Assembly: GCA_964646575.1 (NCBI GenBank)
Contig: CAZYFT010000009.1
Span: 1-21,505, forward strand
From: GCA-016700035 sp964646575
GTDB taxonomy: Bacteria; Patescibacteriota; Saccharimonadia; CAILAD01; GCA-016700035
Length of the DNA: 21,505 nt
Direction of reading: 5' to 3'
Part shown: piece after piece, positions 7,443 through 14,895 of the stretch
How the letters are laid out: the number at the start of each line of letters is the position of its first letter
Numbering within the stretch: the stretch's first letter is position 1
Translations under genes and position numbers: made by a program
Notes under the pieces: model-generated
The model's input: the letters and a program-made list of their open reading frames with translations, nothing else
Database searches by the model: none
Told to the model about the DNA's origin: nothing

Positions 7443-8528
7443 TTAGACCTCAGCTACCTTATAGCGTCGGTTTGCAGTCGACCAGCCAATCTGGCGGTCA
7501 CGGAAGCGACGAAAAACGATAACCTCAAAGAAAGCCTTTACGTAGATCGCCATGTTGGTAATCCGCAAAAGATAAAACAGTGGAAAAGCACTGATGATAT
7601 CAAGCCGACGATGAACTACGCAGGCCATAAGCGTCATGGCAAAAAATATGCCGACATCTAGGAGAAAAGTTTGTGCGATCACGTGCACTCCTCGCCCACT
7701 CAGCAATAATATTGGCAGCAGTACTAGTAAGTTAAAGTAATAAGCAAACATTTCGAGGATCTGATAGCCTAAATAGCCATCAATCTTCTGCCACTTGCGA
7801 CCGATTTTATAACTCAAGACGCCTTGCCAGAAGCCCCGATACCAGCGAGTAATTTGCTTGACGTAGTCTGCATAGTCTTTCGGGTCCTGCGTGAGTGTGC
7901 GGGCTTGCGAAATAAATCCAATGCGGCCTAGTTTTTTGCGGTGAATTTGTATAGTAATATCAAAATCTTCAGTAAAGTTATGAGTTTCGAAATCTAGGTC
8001 TTTGAGAATATCCGTTCGGAAACAGCTGGTTGGACCAGGGATAACTGGAATCACGCCTAGCATATGTTGAATGCGGCGCATGATTTCTTGACCGAAGCTA
8101 TATTCATAGGCCCGGTATTTTGATATCCAACCACCATACATCGATTTTACATAGCCAGTAGCGGCAACATATTTTACAGGGTCTAGTTCTTTTTTGAGGA
8201 TGCTAAAGTACTTGCCTTCAAAGGCTGAGTCAGCATCTGCAATGTGTAGCCAGGTATAGCGGCTTTTTATACGAAAAGCACGGATTGCTTTCTTAATGGC
8301 AACTGCTTTACCAGAACGTCGCACAGAGATTACGTGGCTCTTTCCGAGGATTGCTTCGGCAAGCTCTGCAGTTTTGTCTGAAGAGTTATCGCTCACAACA
8401 TAAATGTGTGCAGTAGACAGCCCAGCGGCAATGGCAGAGTGAATGGTTTTTTCAATAACAAGTTCCTCATTATGCCCGGGGATAATGAGTGCGAGTTGAT
8501 GCTTCTTGTAGGTAAAATGTTTTTTCAT
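7443..8528 (-). CDS. Processive family 2 glycosyltransferase (polysaccharide synthase type)
   Basis: 361 residues from ATG 8528. An in-frame ATG at 8570 is rejected because the -10 box (8561-8566) lies downstream of it. Motifs are LIIPGHNEE (nucleotide-sugar binding), IADADSAF with the DxD pair D98/D100, TEDFD with E187/D188 (catalytic base region), and QITRW (Q225 to W229), the QxxRW motif of processive synthases such as cellulose, hyaluronan, PNAG and chitin-oligomer synthases. About three or four membrane helices follow (about 245-345); no helix precedes the catalytic domain, unlike PgaC. It probably builds a beta-linked polymer at the membrane. The deacetylase starts 3 bp downstream, so the polymer may be N-acetylated and then trimmed of acetyl groups. 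No PilZ domain is visible. The sugar is unknown. Confidence 0.88.
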   Translation of the reverse strand: MKKHFTYKKHQLALIIPGHNEELVIEKTIHSAIAAGLSTAHIYVVSDNSSDKTAELAEAILGKSHVISVRRSGKAVAIKKAIRAFRIKSRYTWLHIADADSAFEGKYFSILKKELDPVKYVAATGYVKSMYGGWISKYRAYEYSFGQEIMRRIQHMLGVIPVIPGPTSCFRTDILKDLDFETHNFTEDFDITIQIHRKKLGRIGFISQARTLTQDPKDYADYVKQITRWYRGFWQGVLSYKIGRKWQKIDGYLGYQILEMFAYYFNLLVLLPILLLSGRGVHVIAQTFLLDVGIFFAMTLMACVVHRRLDIISAFPLFYLLRITNMAIYVKAFFEVIVFRRFRDRQIGWSTANRRYKVAEV

Positions 8529-8560
8529 AACAAATATCTGAAATGTCAACAGAATATGCA

Positions 8561-8589
8561 ATAATAGCATAAATTACTGCAATAGTCAA
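8561..8589 (-). promoter_or_regulatory. Promoter of the GT2-deacetylase operon
   Basis: On the minus strand, TTGACT (8589-8584), a 17-bp spacer and TATTAT (8566-8561) with TGC just before it, an extended -10. The start point is expected near 8554, about 26 nt before the ATG at 8528. No Shine-Dalgarno sequence is visible in that leader. This position decides the start of the GT2 gene. Confidence 0.75.
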
Positions 8590-8602
8590 TAGTTCTCTTC
8601 TG

Positions 8603-8630
8603 TTAAAAATACTTGTGCTTGCGGTATAAT
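8603..8630 (+). promoter_or_regulatory. Promoter of the pilin operon, predicted leaderless
   Basis: A perfect TATAAT (8625-8630) ends exactly six bases before the ATG at 8637; the -35 is weak (TTAAAA, 8603-8608). With a usual -10 to start distance the transcript would begin at or next to the A of ATG, so no ribosome binding site would be present. It is divergent from the GT2 promoter. Confidence 0.65.
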
Positions 8631-8636
8631 AACTGC

Positions 8637-9041
8637 ATGAATACGCCTAGTCCGCATAAGGGTTTTACTCTCATTGAACAGCTGGTCGCGGCAACTGTAA
8701 TGCTTGTGGTTTTTATAGCTGTTACCCAGGCGTTTATTGGGATAGGAATTGTAAATAGTCGCTCTGATGCGCAAACCGAAGCTGTTGAGCTTATGCAGCA
8801 GAAGCTTGAAGTGGTGCGTAATACGCCGTTTAATAATCTCGCTGTCGGTACAACAGATTTCTCGGCTGAGATGGATGCATTTGCCTCTCTTAAGACCCCA
8901 CGCACTGCAACTGTTACCGTAACGGAAGTTGTGCCAAGTGCTCTGAAGCGCGTAGATATCTCGCTCAGCTATACTCAATCTGGTAAAACACGGTCAGTTG
9001 GTACGAGTACCTTGGTTGGACTCAGGGGTATCAACCGGTGA
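8637..9041 (+). CDS. Type IV minor pilin / pseudopilin (PilV- or GspI-like)
   Basis: 134 residues. A short basic leader ends in G9, followed by FTLIE (10-14), the prepilin peptidase site with conserved Glu at +5, then a hydrophobic helix (about 10-38). QKLEVVRNTPFNNL (around residue 50-65) resembles PilV/GspI minor pilins, and the rest is a small beta-rich globular domain. After processing it would sit in the membrane and join a pilus or pseudopilus, probably at the tip. It is the first of three overlapping genes; its TGA shares bases with the next gene's GTG (GTGA). The promoter's TATAAT lies six bases before the ATG, so the mRNA is predicted leaderless. No assembly ATPase, platform protein or peptidase gene is in the window, so those must be encoded elsewhere. 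Family level is secure; the exact class is inferred from order and motif. Confidence 0.85.
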   Translation: MNTPSPHKGFTLIEQLVAATVMLVVFIAVTQAFIGIGIVNSRSDAQTEAVELMQQKLEVVRNTPFNNLAVGTTDFSAEMDAFASLKTPRTATVTVTEVVPSALKRVDISLSYTQSGKTRSVGTSTLVGLRGINR

Positions 9042-9724
9042 AGAATAGCTACAGATCTGGACTTTCTCTAGTAGAGCTACTGGTAAGTATTGCTATTGCA
9101 TCTATATTAGTACTTATCACGCTCCAGGTTATAAGCCGCAGTTACGTGAATTGGCGCCGTGAGAGCACTAAAACCCAGTTGCAGACCAATACAAAAACCG
9201 CCGTAGAGACTGTTGCGCAAGTGATCCGATCTGCAAAATCAGTCGAATCACAAAATTCACAACCTGACTCGAATGCGCCCGATAGTCAAAATCCATACTC
9301 CTGGACCAGCGCAACTGGTTCTGGCGCTACATTAATTTTGGCTGTGCCTGCCCGAGACGCAAATGGTAACATTATTTTTATTGATGAAACACATACCAGC
9401 TTGTATACCGATAATGTGATTTTTTACTTGGAGCCGTCATCGGATATTCTTTACCGGCGCACAATAGCGAACACTTCCGCACCAAATAATGCCGCCACGA
9501 CCACGTGTCCACCCGAGCGGTCTACCCCCACTTGCCCACCAGACTCTAAGGTTGTTGCAGATATCGCGAATCTTACTACCACCTATCTCGATGCGGCCGG
9601 TGATGTTGTCGCCTCGCCGAGCGGGACAGAAGCCGTGAAGTATGAATTGTCTCAGACGCGAGCTATTGGCTCTCAAGCATTTCAGTCAAGTTACGGTACG
9701 ACAGCCACATTGAGGAACAAATAA
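9038..9724 (+). CDS. Type IV minor pilin / pseudopilin (PilW- or GspJ-like)
   Basis: 228 residues from a GTG start that overlaps the previous stop by four bases, so translation is probably coupled. The leader ends in SG (residues 7-8), then LSLVELLVSIAIASILVLI: a prepilin site with Glu at +5 but Leu instead of Phe at +1. A helix (about 9-33) leads into a long globular domain. It contains two CPP motifs (CPPERSTPTCPPD), which supply a possible disulfide, and the end is Ser/Thr-rich. Size, second place in the operon and the SYVNWRRESTKTQLQTN helix end fit PilW/GspJ, which form the tip complex with PilV/GspI and PilX/GspK types. Its TAA shares one base with the ATG of the next gene. Confidence 0.83.
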   Translation: MKNSYRSGLSLVELLVSIAIASILVLITLQVISRSYVNWRRESTKTQLQTNTKTAVETVAQVIRSAKSVESQNSQPDSNAPDSQNPYSWTSATGSGATLILAVPARDANGNIIFIDETHTSLYTDNVIFYLEPSSDILYRRTIANTSAPNNAATTTCPPERSTPTCPPDSKVVADIANLTTTYLDAAGDVVASPSGTEAVKYELSQTRAIGSQAFQSSYGTTATLRNK

Positions 9725-11139
9725 TGAATCGTCATTATCTTCAAGCTACAAAACGTCACGAGCGCAAGGGATTTACATTGCTCATTACGCTCGTAATGGG
9801 GGTAAGTTTCCTGGTTATAGGACTGGCAATTTATCGCTCTTCACTTGCCAACTATACGAATGTACGCCGTGATTACAATTCTCTCAACGCACTAGCCGCC
9901 GCTGAGGCGGGAGTTGATGCAGCGATTACTAGCTTAAATGCGAATGCAGCTTACTTGGGTACTTCAGCTACTTGCCCGCTCAACGATACACCATCCGGAG
10001 GCACAGAGCTCTATAATGACTCAGTCAAAGGTCGAGCTGTATATGATAGCTGTATCGAACCGGGATCAATCGCAAATGAAAAAATCCTCTGGGCTAAGGG
10101 GAGAATTTATCGGCCACAATCAAGTGCAACACCAACCTCCACCCGAACTGTCAAAATTACATTAATTGGCTCAACTATACCTGGCGCAAACTATTCAGTA
10201 CAGACGGGCCCAGGTGGCTTGATTATGTCGAATAGCGCTCAGATTGCAAACGGTGCGGTGTATGTTGGCGGTAGGCTTACAATGTCAAATACAGCTCAAA
10301 TCGGATCGGCCGCAAATACGGTAGAGACCCAGGTGGCAAATTATGTTTGCCCAGCACCGGCAACAAGTGCGTATCCTAGCCTATGCACAACCGGCCAGCC
10401 AATTACAATTACCAATCAAGCGCGTATTTATGGCAATGTCTATGCTAATGGTCAAACTAACGGCAGCGGTATGTCTAATGGTGGCCTGGTGGCCAGTTCG
10501 GGTGTGACGGCGCCGACTCTACCGGATTATGATCGCGTTTCCCACAAAGCTGCAGTAGCCGCTAATCTTACTGGTGAGCAAGCTTCGTGCTGGGGTAATC
10601 AACAAATTTCTTGGCCAGCCAATGTAAAGATCACTGGTACGGTTAATCTCTCAAACAACTGTCAAATTACAGTGAACGGTCCGGTTTGGATTACTGGCAA
10701 CCTCAATGTTTCAAACCGTTCAATTTTGCGCATTGCAGCTGGCGTTGTGAGCCAGCCAGTGATTATGATTGATGGGTCGAACGGGTTTAATCTTGCAAAC
10801 CAAGGCACAATCGCAGCTAACGCTGCAGGTGTTGGCCCGAGAATTATCACCTTTTGGGCTAACGCAGCTTGTAGCCCGGACTGTGCCAACCTAGTTGGCA
10901 CATCACTCGCTAATTCGCAGAATCAAGCGACTATCAATATTAGCAATCAGGGCCTTGGGGCTCCAGCCGAGATGTATGCTCGATGGTCGAAGGTACAAAT
11001 ATCAAATGGTGGTACTGTCGGTAAAATACTTGGACAAACAATTCAGTTTTCAAATACCGGTTCAATTAGCTTTGGCCTAGGAGTGAATAGTACCCCGGGC
11101 ACCACCGTATGGAATGTTCAATATTACGAACGGCAGTAA
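9724..11139 (+). CDS. PilX/GspK-like minor pilin with large C-terminal repeat domain (putative pilus tip protein)
   Basis: 471 residues, far longer than a usual PilX. A basic leader ends in KG (15-16), followed by FTLLITLVMGVSFLVIGLAI; Glu at +5 is replaced by Ile, as in GspK-type tip proteins. RRDYNSLNALAAAEAGVDAA matches the PilX N-terminal family. After about residue 150 come short Asn/Ser/Thr-rich, Gly-punctuated units (GGLIMSNSAQIANGAVYVGG, LTMSNTAQIGSA, ITNQARIYGNVYANG, and others to the end). They look like a right-handed beta-helix or a polymer-forming-type repeat fold. Eight cysteines are spread in near pairs (CPAPATSAYPSLC and CSPDC, for example), suggesting disulfides outside the cell. 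It is last in the operon. It ends 3 bp from the convergent gltX with no terminator. An adhesive role at the pilus tip is inference. Confidence 0.82.
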   Translation: MNRHYLQATKRHERKGFTLLITLVMGVSFLVIGLAIYRSSLANYTNVRRDYNSLNALAAAEAGVDAAITSLNANAAYLGTSATCPLNDTPSGGTELYNDSVKGRAVYDSCIEPGSIANEKILWAKGRIYRPQSSATPTSTRTVKITLIGSTIPGANYSVQTGPGGLIMSNSAQIANGAVYVGGRLTMSNTAQIGSAANTVETQVANYVCPAPATSAYPSLCTTGQPITITNQARIYGNVYANGQTNGSGMSNGGLVASSGVTAPTLPDYDRVSHKAAVAANLTGEQASCWGNQQISWPANVKITGTVNLSNNCQITVNGPVWITGNLNVSNRSILRIAAGVVSQPVIMIDGSNGFNLANQGTIAANAAGVGPRIITFWANAACSPDCANLVGTSLANSQNQATINISNQGLGAPAEMYARWSKVQISNGGTVGKILGQTIQFSNTGSISFGLGVNSTPGTTVWNVQYYERQ

Positions 11140-11142
11140 TTC

Positions 11143-12606
11143 TTATAGCTGTTCTGAGGTGGCAGTGAGTCGCTGGATTGTTTCCTTCACTCCCAGTACA
11201 GCGATGGTTTCAAATAGCCCTGGGGCGGCGGTTTTGCCGGTAATCGCGCAGCGGATCACGTAAAAGAGCTGACCGGCCTTGACGCCTAACTCTTGCCCAA
11301 CATCACGTAATAGCGTTTCAAGCGAGGCTTCATCGAGCTTCTGGGACGAAGCTTGGAGGGCTGTTATTGTTGCTGTAAGTAGCCTTTTTGCCTCTGATGA
11401 ATCTGCCTTTTTATGAATCAGATTGCGAATTTCAGTAAAGTTCTGAGGGGAAACAAAGAAAAACTCAACAAGTTCAGGCAATTCTGCAAAAGCCTTAATG
11501 CGGTCTCGTTCCAGGAGCACTGCAGCTCGTGCCTGCTGATCGGTTGGTAGATTGGCTTTTTGCAGCTCAGTAAATGCTCGGGTTACATACTCATCCTCAG
11601 AGAGCTGTTCACGAATAAATATACCATTCATCCAATTAAGACGCTCCAGATCGAATTTAGCCGGGCTTTTTTGAATGCGCTCTAGGCTAAAAGCGTTAGT
11701 GAGCTCACTCATTGAAAAGATTTCTTGCTCTGTGCCGTCATTCCAGCCTAAGAGTGCAAGAAAATTCAGCAAAGCTTCGGGGAGGTATCCCTTTTCGCGA
11801 TATTGAAGTGCATCGGTGTCACCATGGCGCTTAGAGAGTTTTGCGCCATCGGCGCCAAGAATTACTGGCAAATGCGCCCAAATCGGTCGGTCAAAGCCCA
11901 AGGCGTCGTAGAGTATGGCGTGCTTCGGTGTTGAACTGATAAATTCATCGCCACGCAGAATATGCGTGATGCGCATTTCATGATCATCAATAATATTCGC
12001 AAAATTATAGGTTGGAAAACCATCCGCCTTAATCAAGATAAAATCATCAAGCGTATCCCAGTCTACGCGAAAAGAGCCGCGAACTGCATCTTCCCAATCT
12101 ACGGAGCTAACGCCAAGTTTCTCTTGAACGGCTGCGACATCCAGTCGTATTGGATTGCCGGCTGTTTGCTCTGTCTCATTTGGTTCCAGCTTACGTCGAT
12201 AAACAAACGGCTTCTTGGCATCAATCGCGGCTTGACGCTTTTTCTGAAAATCTTCGGGGCTTATTTGGCTATAATACGCTAGATCACTGTCGATGAGTTT
12301 TTGTACGTATTTTTCATAATGTGGGAGCCGCTGGCTCTGGATGTATGGCCCAACCTCACCGGCGTGCTCGCCTTCCCAGTAGCCTTCGTCCGGTGTCAGA
12401 CCAAGCCAAGATAGGACCTCGGTAATCTGATCTACTCCCTCTTCAACGAACCGCTCTCTGTCTGTATCTTCAAGACGTAAAATAAACTGGCCACCATGTT
12501 TCTTGGCAAAAAGATAATTGAATAGTGCGGTACGAACGCCCCCGATATGGAGAAAACCCGTTGGAGACGGTGCAAAGCGTACGCGTACCGGTTTATCTGA
12601 GTTCAT
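11143..12606 (-). CDS. gltX: Glutamyl-tRNA synthetase
   Basis: 487 residues, a normal length. It charges tRNA-Glu in the cytoplasm, and possibly also tRNA-Gln if the organism uses the amidotransferase route. The class I HIGH motif appears as HIGG (20-23) in RFAPSPTGFLHIGGVRTALF, the KMSKS loop as KLSKR near residue 255, and the anticodon-binding helical domain fills the C-terminal part. ATG 12606 is chosen because TATACT (12618-12613) ends six bases before it, so a leaderless transcript can start there. It also follows the Bcp gene by 23 bp, so it may be read from the upstream genes as well. It is convergent with the PilX-like gene, with only 3 bp between the stop codons. Confidence 0.97.
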   Translation of the reverse strand: MNSDKPVRVRFAPSPTGFLHIGGVRTALFNYLFAKKHGGQFILRLEDTDRERFVEEGVDQITEVLSWLGLTPDEGYWEGEHAGEVGPYIQSQRLPHYEKYVQKLIDSDLAYYSQISPEDFQKKRQAAIDAKKPFVYRRKLEPNETEQTAGNPIRLDVAAVQEKLGVSSVDWEDAVRGSFRVDWDTLDDFILIKADGFPTYNFANIIDDHEMRITHILRGDEFISSTPKHAILYDALGFDRPIWAHLPVILGADGAKLSKRHGDTDALQYREKGYLPEALLNFLALLGWNDGTEQEIFSMSELTNAFSLERIQKSPAKFDLERLNWMNGIFIREQLSEDEYVTRAFTELQKANLPTDQQARAAVLLERDRIKAFAELPELVEFFFVSPQNFTEIRNLIHKKADSSEAKRLLTATITALQASSQKLDEASLETLLRDVGQELGVKAGQLFYVIRCAITGKTAAPGLFETIAVLGVKETIQRLTATSEQL

Positions 12607-12612
12607 ATTTCT

Positions 12613-12618
12613 AGTATA
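12613..12618 (-). promoter_or_regulatory. -10 box of gltX, predicted leaderless
   Basis: TATACT on the minus strand ends six bases before the gltX ATG (12606-12604), and no Shine-Dalgarno sequence lies between. A clear -35 is not visible; the region where it would lie overlaps the end of the Bcp gene. Confidence 0.55.
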
Positions 12619-12629
12619 TCAGATGAGTA

Positions 12630-13094
12630 TTAGTGTTCGTGAGATTGTATCCACTCGCGAACCGCAGGAACGGTTTTAAGGGGCTGGATTTTTGGCCAGT
12701 GTGCTTCTATGGTGAGCTCCGGACCGACAAGTACCGCCGAACGAATGATACCCATAAACTTACGACCATACATTGAACGTTCCCCCCAAGCGCCATAAGC
12801 CTCAATCATGTCTTTCTCAGGGTTAGAAAGCACTGGAAATGGGAGATTATATTTTTCTGCGAATTTTTTGTGACTATCTACGGAGTCTGCAGAAACGCCC
12901 AATACTTCGACTCCATCAGTGCGTAAATCCTCAATGCTATCACGTAAGGAGCAAGCCTGAGTTGTACATCCTGGCGTATCGTCTTTTGGATAAAAGTAGA
13001 TGAGGGTGTGTTTGCCCTTTAGGTCTTGCAGGCTGTAGGTTTTGCCATTTTGATCTTGTAGTGAAAAATCTGGTGCTTTTGAGTCTATCTCCAT
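12630..13094 (-). CDS. bcp: Thioredoxin-dependent peroxiredoxin, Bcp/PrxQ type
   Basis: 154 residues, the standard size. It reduces hydrogen peroxide and organic hydroperoxides in the cytoplasm, with thioredoxin as the usual reductant. The peroxidatic cysteine is C43 in YPKDDTPGCTTQAC and the resolving cysteine is C48, five residues later, the typical PrxQ arrangement. The later MYGRKFMGIIRSAVLV segment carries the family's conserved Arg. A good Shine-Dalgarno sequence (AAAGGAG) precedes the ATG. The gene follows the exonuclease by 13 bp and is followed by gltX, so it is in the same minus-strand unit. With nrdAB it suggests the cell meets oxygen. Confidence 0.95.
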   Translation of the reverse strand: MEIDSKAPDFSLQDQNGKTYSLQDLKGKHTLIYFYPKDDTPGCTTQACSLRDSIEDLRTDGVEVLGVSADSVDSHKKFAEKYNLPFPVLSNPEKDMIEAYGAWGERSMYGRKFMGIIRSAVLVGPELTIEAHWPKIQPLKTVPAVREWIQSHEH

Positions 13095-13107
13095 CCTTTT
13101 CTCCTTT

Positions 13108-13830
13108 CTATACTCTTGGTTTAAAGTAGCGCTCCCAATGATCGTAGAGCTTTGCTGTAGCGATAATATCGAGCGCGTTATATTGAGCGATTTCTAGGTA
13201 TTTACCATCTAGGTAGGCCTGCCCAACTTTATCTCCAGCCATTTCGTCGGTTTTTGGTGTATCGATACTAAAAGCTCTACACCAGCGGTGAAGCGATCCA
13301 CGATACATGGCGAGGCCGTTAAAGCTCAAGAGCTCAGCTAGGTCATAGTGTGTGGCTGTTGGGGCGCCCAGATTGTTGTAACGATTTGAAGTGAGGTCGC
13401 GAGTTGGTCGAATACCGTGGATAGCCGAGCGGATCATTAGGTATGGTACATCGCTGCGTCGGCCAAAGAAGCTAATAAATTCATCATGCACTTCAGCGAG
13501 CGCCCAAAACTTTGTCAGCATCTCTGGCTCGGTCATCGCAACGTATTTTATATTGTCTATCTCGGTGTCTTCAGGTTTGGTTTCACCTGCATCATAGTAG
13601 ACGGCACCCTTTCCGTCGTCTGGATTATATACACCAATGGCAATAACTTTTCCGGTAAGTGGCGAGAACACTAGTTTGCGCTTCAACTCTTCAAATTCGG
13701 AGTCATACTTTTTTTGATCGACCTTCGGGTCCGGCAGGCTCTTCATAAGATCTTGTTGTGTGAGCGCGTCCATCGCATCAAAATCTTCACCTACCATCTC
13801 TATATCAAAGACAAGTTTTTTCTTGTTCAT
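13108..13830 (-). CDS. Predicted 3'-5' exonuclease, DnaQ-like (DNA polymerase B exonuclease-2 family)
   Basis: 240 residues. DEDDy exonuclease motifs are visible: VFDIEMVG with D9 and E11 (Exo I), FFGRRSDVPYL with D127 (Exo II), and QYNALDIIATAKLY with Y217 and D221 (Exo III, Tyr form). These four acids and the tyrosine hold two metal ions and remove nucleotides from 3' ends of nucleic acid. No polymerase domain is attached, so it is a stand-alone enzyme of the PF10108-like type, possibly in DNA repair or RNA trimming. The ATG overlaps the stop of the upstream histidine-phosphatase gene (ATGA), so translation is likely coupled. The substrate is not known. Confidence 0.85.
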   Translation of the reverse strand: MNKKKLVFDIEMVGEDFDAMDALTQQDLMKSLPDPKVDQKKYDSEFEELKRKLVFSPLTGKVIAIGVYNPDDGKGAVYYDAGETKPEDTEIDNIKYVAMTEPEMLTKFWALAEVHDEFISFFGRRSDVPYLMIRSAIHGIRPTRDLTSNRYNNLGAPTATHYDLAELLSFNGLAMYRGSLHRWCRAFSIDTPKTDEMAGDKVGQAYLDGKYLEIAQYNALDIIATAKLYDHWERYFKPRV

Positions 13831-14537
13831 CGGTAATACACCTCGTTATAGCGCACCAGGCGCAAGTAGTTTATATCGGCATCGTACGCATACTGCGTTA
13901 CACTGCAGTTTAACACATCATCGGTCTCGTTAAGTTCTAAAAGCTGGGCCTCCGAGAGCTTTTCGAGGATTTTTCGCGCCATTTGCACAACATCAGCATG
14001 GGTTACAACTAAGATTCGTTTACCCACTTGATGCCTGTAGAGCGAATGCAAAAAACTATGTAGTCGGTCTCCCATATCTGGATATGATTCGCCACCAAGA
14101 GGTCGATAATAATACCCACCTTCTAGCTTGAGACGTGCAGCCTCCACAGGATAATGTTTTTCAATCCCGTAGCTCGTCATTTGACCAAACACGCCAAACT
14201 CGCGTTCGCGGATACGGTCTTCAATTTGGAACGGAATGTGGTAGCCAATACTGTCCTGAATTCCTAAAAAGGTATCCCGCGTCCTGAGGGCCGGACTCAC
14301 ATAGGCTTTGTCAATTTTGCGGTAGTGCTGCGCTAGAGCTCGGCCAGTATGCTGAGCTTGTTCGTGCCCAATTTTAGTAAGCGGTACATCGGCATCGCGG
14401 ATTTGATCCAACAGTACTCTGCTGGTTTCGTGGCGAGCTTTAGCGATAGCTAAACGTACGTTAAGTTCGGAGAGTCCGTGCCGAATAAAAATCAACTCAG
14501 CTGGGAATCCGCCCTTTCCTTCAGTGAAACCTGTCAT
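13827..14537 (-). CDS. Histidine phosphatase superfamily protein (phosphoglycerate mutase-like)
   Basis: 236 residues. The catalytic LIFIRHGLSE motif has the phospho-accepting H20; the second histidine is H180 in VVTHADVV. Arg and Glu positions typical of the fold are in SPALRTRDT and IREREFGVFG. The superfamily includes metabolic mutases and broad phosphatases; divergence from GpmA at the N-terminus makes a phosphatase at least as likely as a glycolytic mutase, so no symbol is given. It leads a minus-strand run of four genes. TACAAT (14549-14544) with TGC before it ends six bases before the ATG and no Shine-Dalgarno sequence is present, so the mRNA is predicted leaderless. Confidence 0.88.
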   Translation of the reverse strand: MTGFTEGKGGFPAELIFIRHGLSELNVRLAIAKARHETSRVLLDQIRDADVPLTKIGHEQAQHTGRALAQHYRKIDKAYVSPALRTRDTFLGIQDSIGYHIPFQIEDRIREREFGVFGQMTSYGIEKHYPVEAARLKLEGGYYYRPLGGESYPDMGDRLHSFLHSLYRHQVGKRILVVTHADVVQMARKILEKLSEAQLLELNETDDVLNCSVTQYAYDADINYLRLVRYNEVYYR

Positions 14538-14543
14538 GCTTCT

Positions 14544-14572
14544 ATTGTAGCAAGAAACCTGTAGTACGTCTC
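14544..14572 (-). promoter_or_regulatory. Leaderless promoter of the histidine-phosphatase/exonuclease/bcp/gltX unit
   Basis: GAGACG (14572-14567), a 17-bp spacer and TACAAT (14549-14544) preceded by TGC. Exactly six bases separate the -10 from ATG 14537. The -35 is weak, but the extended -10 compensates. Confidence 0.6.
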
Positions 14573-14612
14573 ATACCAAAAATGCCACTCTTTCGAATGA
14601 CATTTTTGGTAT
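14573..14612. repeat. 12-bp perfect inverted repeat after the RRM gene
   Basis: ATACCAAAAATG (14573-14584) pairs perfectly with CATTTTTGGTAT (14601-14612). The 16-base centre can pair further (CACTC with GAATG, one mismatch). It sits 22 bp after the RRM stop codon and just upstream of the next promoter. It may act as a terminator of the RRM transcript, but neither strand has a U-run after the stem. Confidence 0.6.
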
Positions 14613-14634
14613 TCAACTTTCGATTACAAAAGTG

Positions 14635-14895
14635 CTAGTTGCGTGGGGCCATTGGGCGAGCTTCGTTTACAACGATGCGTCGTCCGTCCATTTCTGAGCC
14701 GTCGAGCTGCTTGACTGCTGATTGAGCTTCTTCTTCAGAGCTCATTTCAACAAAACCAAAACCCTTCGAACGTTGGGTGTCGCGGTCAAAAATTACCTTT
14801 GCGCTTACTACTGTGCCCACTGCTGAAAAAGCTTCGGAAAGTTCTTCGTCAGTGGTTGAATATGGGAGTGACCCCACAAATAGCTTAGTTGCCAT
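14635..14895 (-). CDS. Single-RRM RNA-binding protein
   Basis: 86 residues, almost entirely one RNA-recognition motif. RNP2 is LFVGSL (5-10) and RNP1 is KGFGFVEM (44-51), both with the aromatic residues that stack on RNA bases. The short tail (EARPMAPRN) lacks the Gly-rich extension found in many cyanobacterial Rbp proteins. Such proteins bind single-stranded RNA and are often linked to cold or stress; that role is from the family, not seen here. A Shine-Dalgarno sequence (TAGGAG) lies five bases before the ATG. The promoter is about 140 bp upstream, leaving a long leader with hairpins (14896-15026), which suggests control of its own mRNA. A 12-bp inverted repeat follows the stop. Confidence 0.93.
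   Translation of the reverse strand: MATKLFVGSLPYSTTDEELSEAFSAVGTVVSAKVIFDRDTQRSKGFGFVEMSSEEEAQSAVKQLDGSEMDGRRIVVNEARPMAPRN

Noticed and set aside
8529..8570. GT2 start at the in-frame ATG 8570
   Set aside because: The promoter -10 (8566-8561) lies downstream of that ATG, so it would not be transcribed; the 14 extra residues do not match the family.
8586..8978. Minus-strand open frames opposite the first pilin gene (130 and 100 codons)
   Set aside because: The plus-strand frame has a clear prepilin site and operon overlaps; the minus frames overlap the promoter region and carry no motif.
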